A DNA stretch of 34,772 bases from Spirogloea muscicola (lineage: Eukaryota > Streptophyta > Zygnematophyceae > Spirogloeales > Spirogloeaceae): assembly GCA_009602725.1 (NCBI GenBank), contig WELB01000010.1:22234-57005 (forward strand). Direction: 5' to 3'. Below the pieces are notes generated by a model, which ran no database searches, was not told where the DNA came from, and worked only from the letters and a program-made list of their open reading frames with translations. Both the position numbers and the translations under genes were made by a program. Each line of letters starts with the position of its first letter. Within the stretch, counting starts at the first letter, position 1. Positions 31,550 to 34,772 of this stretch are shown here, piece after piece.

Positions 31550-32530
31550 TAAATATCTCTAAGGTCATAGTCAGTTTTGCCTAAGGATAAAGACCTTCCT
31601 CCGTTTCAAGTTCTGGTAGAACACACCAGGTCATCTGTTGGTAACTCCATTTCAATAATCCAGTGCGATATTGATGTAATTCTTTTATTTCTCGCTTTTT
31701 CGTTGCTTTTTCGTTTTCTTTCATAATGCAGACCTTGCCAACTGCGTGGACTCCTGACATGTCACCTGAATTCTTTACCAATCTGCCCTATCGACATTCC
31801 CTAGCAATCGACACTGTATGGCACGCAGCTGAGTGGGGGGCTCCAGGCCCTGATAAGAAGGACCAGGCACTTGCGGTAGCAGGGGGAGGATCAAGTCAAA
31901 ACTTTAGACGTGAAGCGTCTGGATATTCGAACACGAGGGTGTAGAGATCCGGGTACATTACTCTTTAGCCAAGGGTATTGGGTTGTAATGCAGCCCTGGG
32001 ATCCTTTGAACAAGTTTTCTCCTTGCCTTGGCGAGTGTGAGGCTTCTAACTCCCTTTGACAAGTCATTAAGGCACATGCTTTTCTGCATTCACACCCCCG
32101 GAGAACTCCCATCCCTCTCGGTACCCCTTACCAGTTGGTTTTCGGAACACCCGACTTGGCAGGCGCGCGCGGGATACTTCTCTGAAGTGCTCAGAGAAGT
32201 ATCCATGCAGAGCTCTGTACAGATGCCCAGCAACTCCAAGCTGGTCTTTTGGCATGGCATAGTTATTATCAGTCTGGCTGCATTGGTATCAGACAAGAGC
32301 TGCTGTTGATGCTTGGCTTGACCTGCATACATTCATACATTTGGAGCACTAGAAGCATGTCCAGATGTCTCATTGCGACTGTTTTGGGAGCGCTCTGGTA
32401 AAGGAATAGAAGCCTACTGCCTCACTCATGCCCGATCCTGCAGGCCGTTCACTTCGAAGGGGCAGCTGTCCAGCCTGTTGGGCCGCCTCCTTACCGACTC
32501 CCACGAGTAGGCATTTGACCGTCGGACCTT
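31550..32530. other. No recognisable gene
   Basis: Open frames are short and without signature. A minus-strand frame at 31581-31781 could be an upstream piece of the gag remnant, but this cannot be shown. A perfect 14-bp hairpin lies at 32172-32204. Confidence 0.4.
32172..32204. repeat. Perfect 14-bp hairpin with 5-base loop
   Basis: GGATACTTCTCTGA (32172-32185) is exactly complementary to 32191-32204, with loop agtgc. It is intergenic. Confidence 0.8.
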
Positions 32531-33660
32531 GTCCATCCTTCTCGGGCTGGCCATTCATTCTTTCTGGGCTGGCCAATCACAGCCATCGCCCTCTAGTGGA
32601 AGAGCCTTTCTCCTTTCACATTCGTCGCCCTGTTGGGAAAGTTTTTCCACTTACGAAGGATAAATTATCCCACCCGTGAAAGTTTCTCACCATCTCCAGC
32701 GGCAGCTCCATGCCAACTCGCTCCACGACTCTTGTTGCGCCTCATTGTGGGCCGGCATGCAAGCTGCCTGCCTCCTACTTTCCTTGACCACCTCAGACGT
32801 CATTGATTCCTATTGGGCTGGCTTCAGAGACGACTCCCCCTTTTCAATCAACTTTTCAACAACTTTCTTGTCAGTGGGCCTCTCCATCCTCCAATCTGGC
32901 TGGAAGCAGCTGAATTATGCAGCTGCTGACTAGGCATCATGGACACCCGTTCGAGTTAGCCACTAAGGCAGCTACGTGCTTCAGCTCTTTCCGGCTCCTT
33001 CGGACCTTGTCCACTCAATACGGGGCTGGTCCAGAAAGAGGTAGCACCTGTACGTAAGGCGATGGCTGTGAACGAAACAACTCTTTCAATATAAGGCAAT
33101 AGCTGTGAGAGGCCAACCCAAAGAAGAAGAAAGACACTGCCAGTAGAGGGCGATGGTTGTGATTGGCCAGCCCAGATGGAATCCACAAGGTCCAAAGAGG
33201 CCGAAATGCGCCACAAACACACAGCTATGCAAGGGACTACAGCGCATGGGAGCTTACTTACTCCGAGTCAGCAGCCGCAAGTCGGAGTAAATTGCGGCTG
33301 GAAAAGAGGCACCCCAACGAGACCCAGAAGTAGCAGCCGCATGCCCACAACTGCACTGCTTGAGCCAGGGAAGCCCAAAGGAAAGTACAAAACGAAGAAA
33401 GAGTCTACCAGTAGAAGGCGACATAGGTCTGAAGGCCAGCCCAGAAGATACAGCTCTTATTACAAGCAAGGGGTTGATGTGAGAGGAAAGCCCAAAAGGT
33501 TGAGGGTGGTCAAAAACACGTGTAGGAGAATGAGTAAGCTGCACTTGCGTGCAGGTCATGCCTTGGCTGCTGCCTCCAGGTTCCGTCAGGGCGACGCCTT
33601 TCCGCCCTCTGCTAAATCTAACTTGCACTTTGGGCCTCTCTCTGAAGGAAAATTCTGAAG
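32530..33660. repeat. Field of diverged GGGCTGG/CCAGCCC repeats in both orientations
   Basis: Several related phrases recur: 'ctcgggctggccattcattc' and 'tctgggctggccaatcacag' near 32540-32585, 'ggggctggtccagaaagagg' near 33022, 'gaggccaacccaaagaagaa' near 33110 and 'ggccagcccagatggaatcc' near 33165. Each is near 'agccatcgccct' or its reverse 'gggcgatggttgtga'. These are more diverged members or relatives of the short modular family. Open frames through the field (for example 33176-33658) are repeat-derived. Confidence 0.6.
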
Positions 33661-33686
33661 GTAGAAGGGCAGGAGGCAGAAAGGCT

Positions 33687-33850
33687 TCGTATCCGCCATT
33701 TAGTATTCAGGCATCGATTAGCGACCATTATGTATTGACCCGTGGTTGCTGAGCGGGTCAATCTGCTGTAGGGTTATGTAGGTCCTTTAAAGTGCTTGCC
33801 TTCGTACTTGGCCATTTGGCCTTCACTTGTTTCAAATACACGAAATCTCT
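33687..33850 (+). repeat. Stem-loop repeat, copy 2
   Basis: The unit runs from 'ccatttagtattcaggcatc' through the TTGACCCG...CGGGTCAA stem-loop (33735-33761) to 'ttggccatttggcc' and 'tcaaatacacgaaa'. It lies 420 bases from copy 3 at the stem-loop. Confidence 0.75.
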
Positions 33851-34107
33851 CTGACGTCTTGGAGGCTAGTATCTCTCCGTCCGGCCCTTCCAGACCTTGT
33901 ACGTTCCTTGGCCTCTCACAGCCATTGCCGACAATTGGAAGAGCTGTTCCCCCCAACGACATGCAGATGTGTTTCCGGGTGAGATGGGCCTACCAGCTGC
34001 ATATCTGTCGTTCTTGCGATGACGCGTTTCGGCCTGTCTGCAGCGTGCTCAGGCAAATGCTTTACACCAGAAAGCTAGGCGAGCTCTGGTTGGTGGCCGA
34101 AGGGCTT

Positions 34108-34265
34108 CAAATCTGCCATCTAGTATTCAGGCATCGAATAGCGACCTCTATGTTTTGACCCGTGGTTACTGAGCGGGTCAATCCACTGTAGGTGATGTGC
34201 GTCCCCTGATGTGCTTGCCTTTGTACATGGCCATTTGGCCTTTGTTTGTTTCAAATACACGAAAA
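34108..34265 (+). repeat. Stem-loop repeat, copy 3
   Basis: Same layout as copy 2: 'ccatctagtattcaggcatc', the stem-loop at 34155-34181, then 'catggccatttggcc' and 'tcaaatacacgaaa'. Loop and tail differ at a few positions, while the stem is exact. Confidence 0.75.
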
Positions 34266-34344
34266 TCTCCCCAAAGGGGGTCGAGGGCACGGGCCAGCCC
34301 TGAATGAGGAAAAGAGCAGTTCTACCCTTGTGAGGCAACGGCTG

Positions 34345-34446
34345 TGAGAAGAAGTGGCACTCCCAATGGGGGCAAGTGCTGTGAAAAGCCAGCCCGAAAA
34401 GAATTGACAAAGGTTCGAAGGGGCCAAAAACGCTTCGCAGCTACGA
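34345..34446 (+). repeat. Second short module family, reverse partner of 885-992
   Basis: 'gtggcactcccaatgggggc' leads into 'gaaaagccagcccgaaaaga' and 'gacaaaggttcgaaggggcc', ending in 'cttcgcagctacgaag'. The whole stretch is the reverse complement of about 885-992. The 'ggttcgaagg' segment resembles, but does not match, a pol III B box. Confidence 0.65.
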
Positions 34447-34544
34447 AGAGGAAGAGGCCAGCTCAAAGAAAGAAAGAGCTCTGCCGATGTGAGGCAACGC
34501 CGGCAACGGCTGTGAAGAAGCGCGGCTGTGAAAGGGCCAGCCCA

Positions 34545-34772
34545 GGGAAAGAAAGTGCTCGCCCATTGAGAATAGGGGCTGGAATAACCAGCCCGAAAAA
34601 GAATGAACAGAGTACGAGAAGGGGGCCAGGGGAAGCGCTAAGTAACAGAAACAAAGCTGCTACGAGACACTCAGTAACCCCTGCTAAGCAGCCGCAGATC
34701 AGAGATGCTGGGCTCCTGGAAGTGGGTCCCCTGGCCAGAGCCAGAGGCAGCAGCGAGGGCTCTGCCGGCACG
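34545..34772 (+). repeat. Short modular repeat, long form, running off the window
   Basis: This is the longest clean copy: 'gaaagtgctcgcccattgag', GGGGCTGG-aataa-CCAGCCC, 'aaaaagaatgaacagagta', 'ccaggggaagcgctaag', 'cactcagtaacccctgctaa', 'gtgggtcccctggccagag' and 'gagggctctgccggcacg' at the window edge. It sets the reference extent of about 230 bases. Whether it continues beyond the window is unknown. Confidence 0.8.

Noticed and set aside
34395-34430. Pol III B-box-like 'ggttcgaagg' in a short module
   Set aside because: It lacks the final CC of the consensus and I found no A box at the expected spacing, so a tRNA-derived SINE cannot be claimed.
1-34772. tRNA or rRNA genes, CRISPR arrays, bacterial operons
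   Set aside because: No cloverleaf, rRNA core phrase or regularly spaced repeat array was seen, and the intron-rich genes rule out a bacterial source.

Overview
This window looks like nuclear DNA of a green plant-lineage alga. Its genes are split into many short exons by GT-AG introns (plus GC-AG ones) of roughly 90 to 550 bases. Exon sequence is GC-rich, and two runs of unknown bases show it comes from a draft assembly. Three genes are plant-type: a leucine-rich-repeat/malectin receptor kinase, a TOM2A-like tetraspanin, and a fused FMN phosphatase/riboflavin kinase. The receptor kinase architecture is, to my knowledge, a streptophyte (land plant and charophyte) feature, so I lean to a streptophyte alga. 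That is inference; the species cannot be read from the sequence.

Layout. 1-4400 is a repeat field: short modular repeats, two tandem copies of a retrotransposon 3' end, a 5'-truncated non-LTR retrotransposon on the minus strand (about 1989-3809), and a third 3'-end fragment (about 3999-4392). 4639-10602 (+) is a 15-exon receptor kinase gene whose splice phases all close into a predicted 1047-residue protein. 12176-18314 (-) is a multi-exon gene that I cannot name; nine of its exons are firm and its middle is unresolved. Its 5' end is head to head with an Sgf11-like SAGA subunit gene (about 18787-20454, +) across a GC-rich interval holding a 27-bp palindrome and a 148-base assembly gap. 21480-23427 (-) is a complete six-exon TOM2A-like gene. 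23700-27522 returns to repeats and a longer, decayed minus-strand retrotransposon. 27773-30848 (+) is a complete ten-exon FMN phosphatase/riboflavin kinase gene. 30900-34772 holds an antisense gag-like remnant and a second field of short repeats related to those at the left edge.

The genes do not form a pathway. They are housekeeping (flavin metabolism, SAGA deubiquitination) and membrane/signalling genes, set as islands in repeat-rich DNA. The most unusual material is the nested family of short modules with a GGGCTGG...CCAGCCC hairpin core. One copy has inserted into the retrotransposon with a visible target duplication. Repeats also stop about 250-275 bases upstream of the start codons of three genes.
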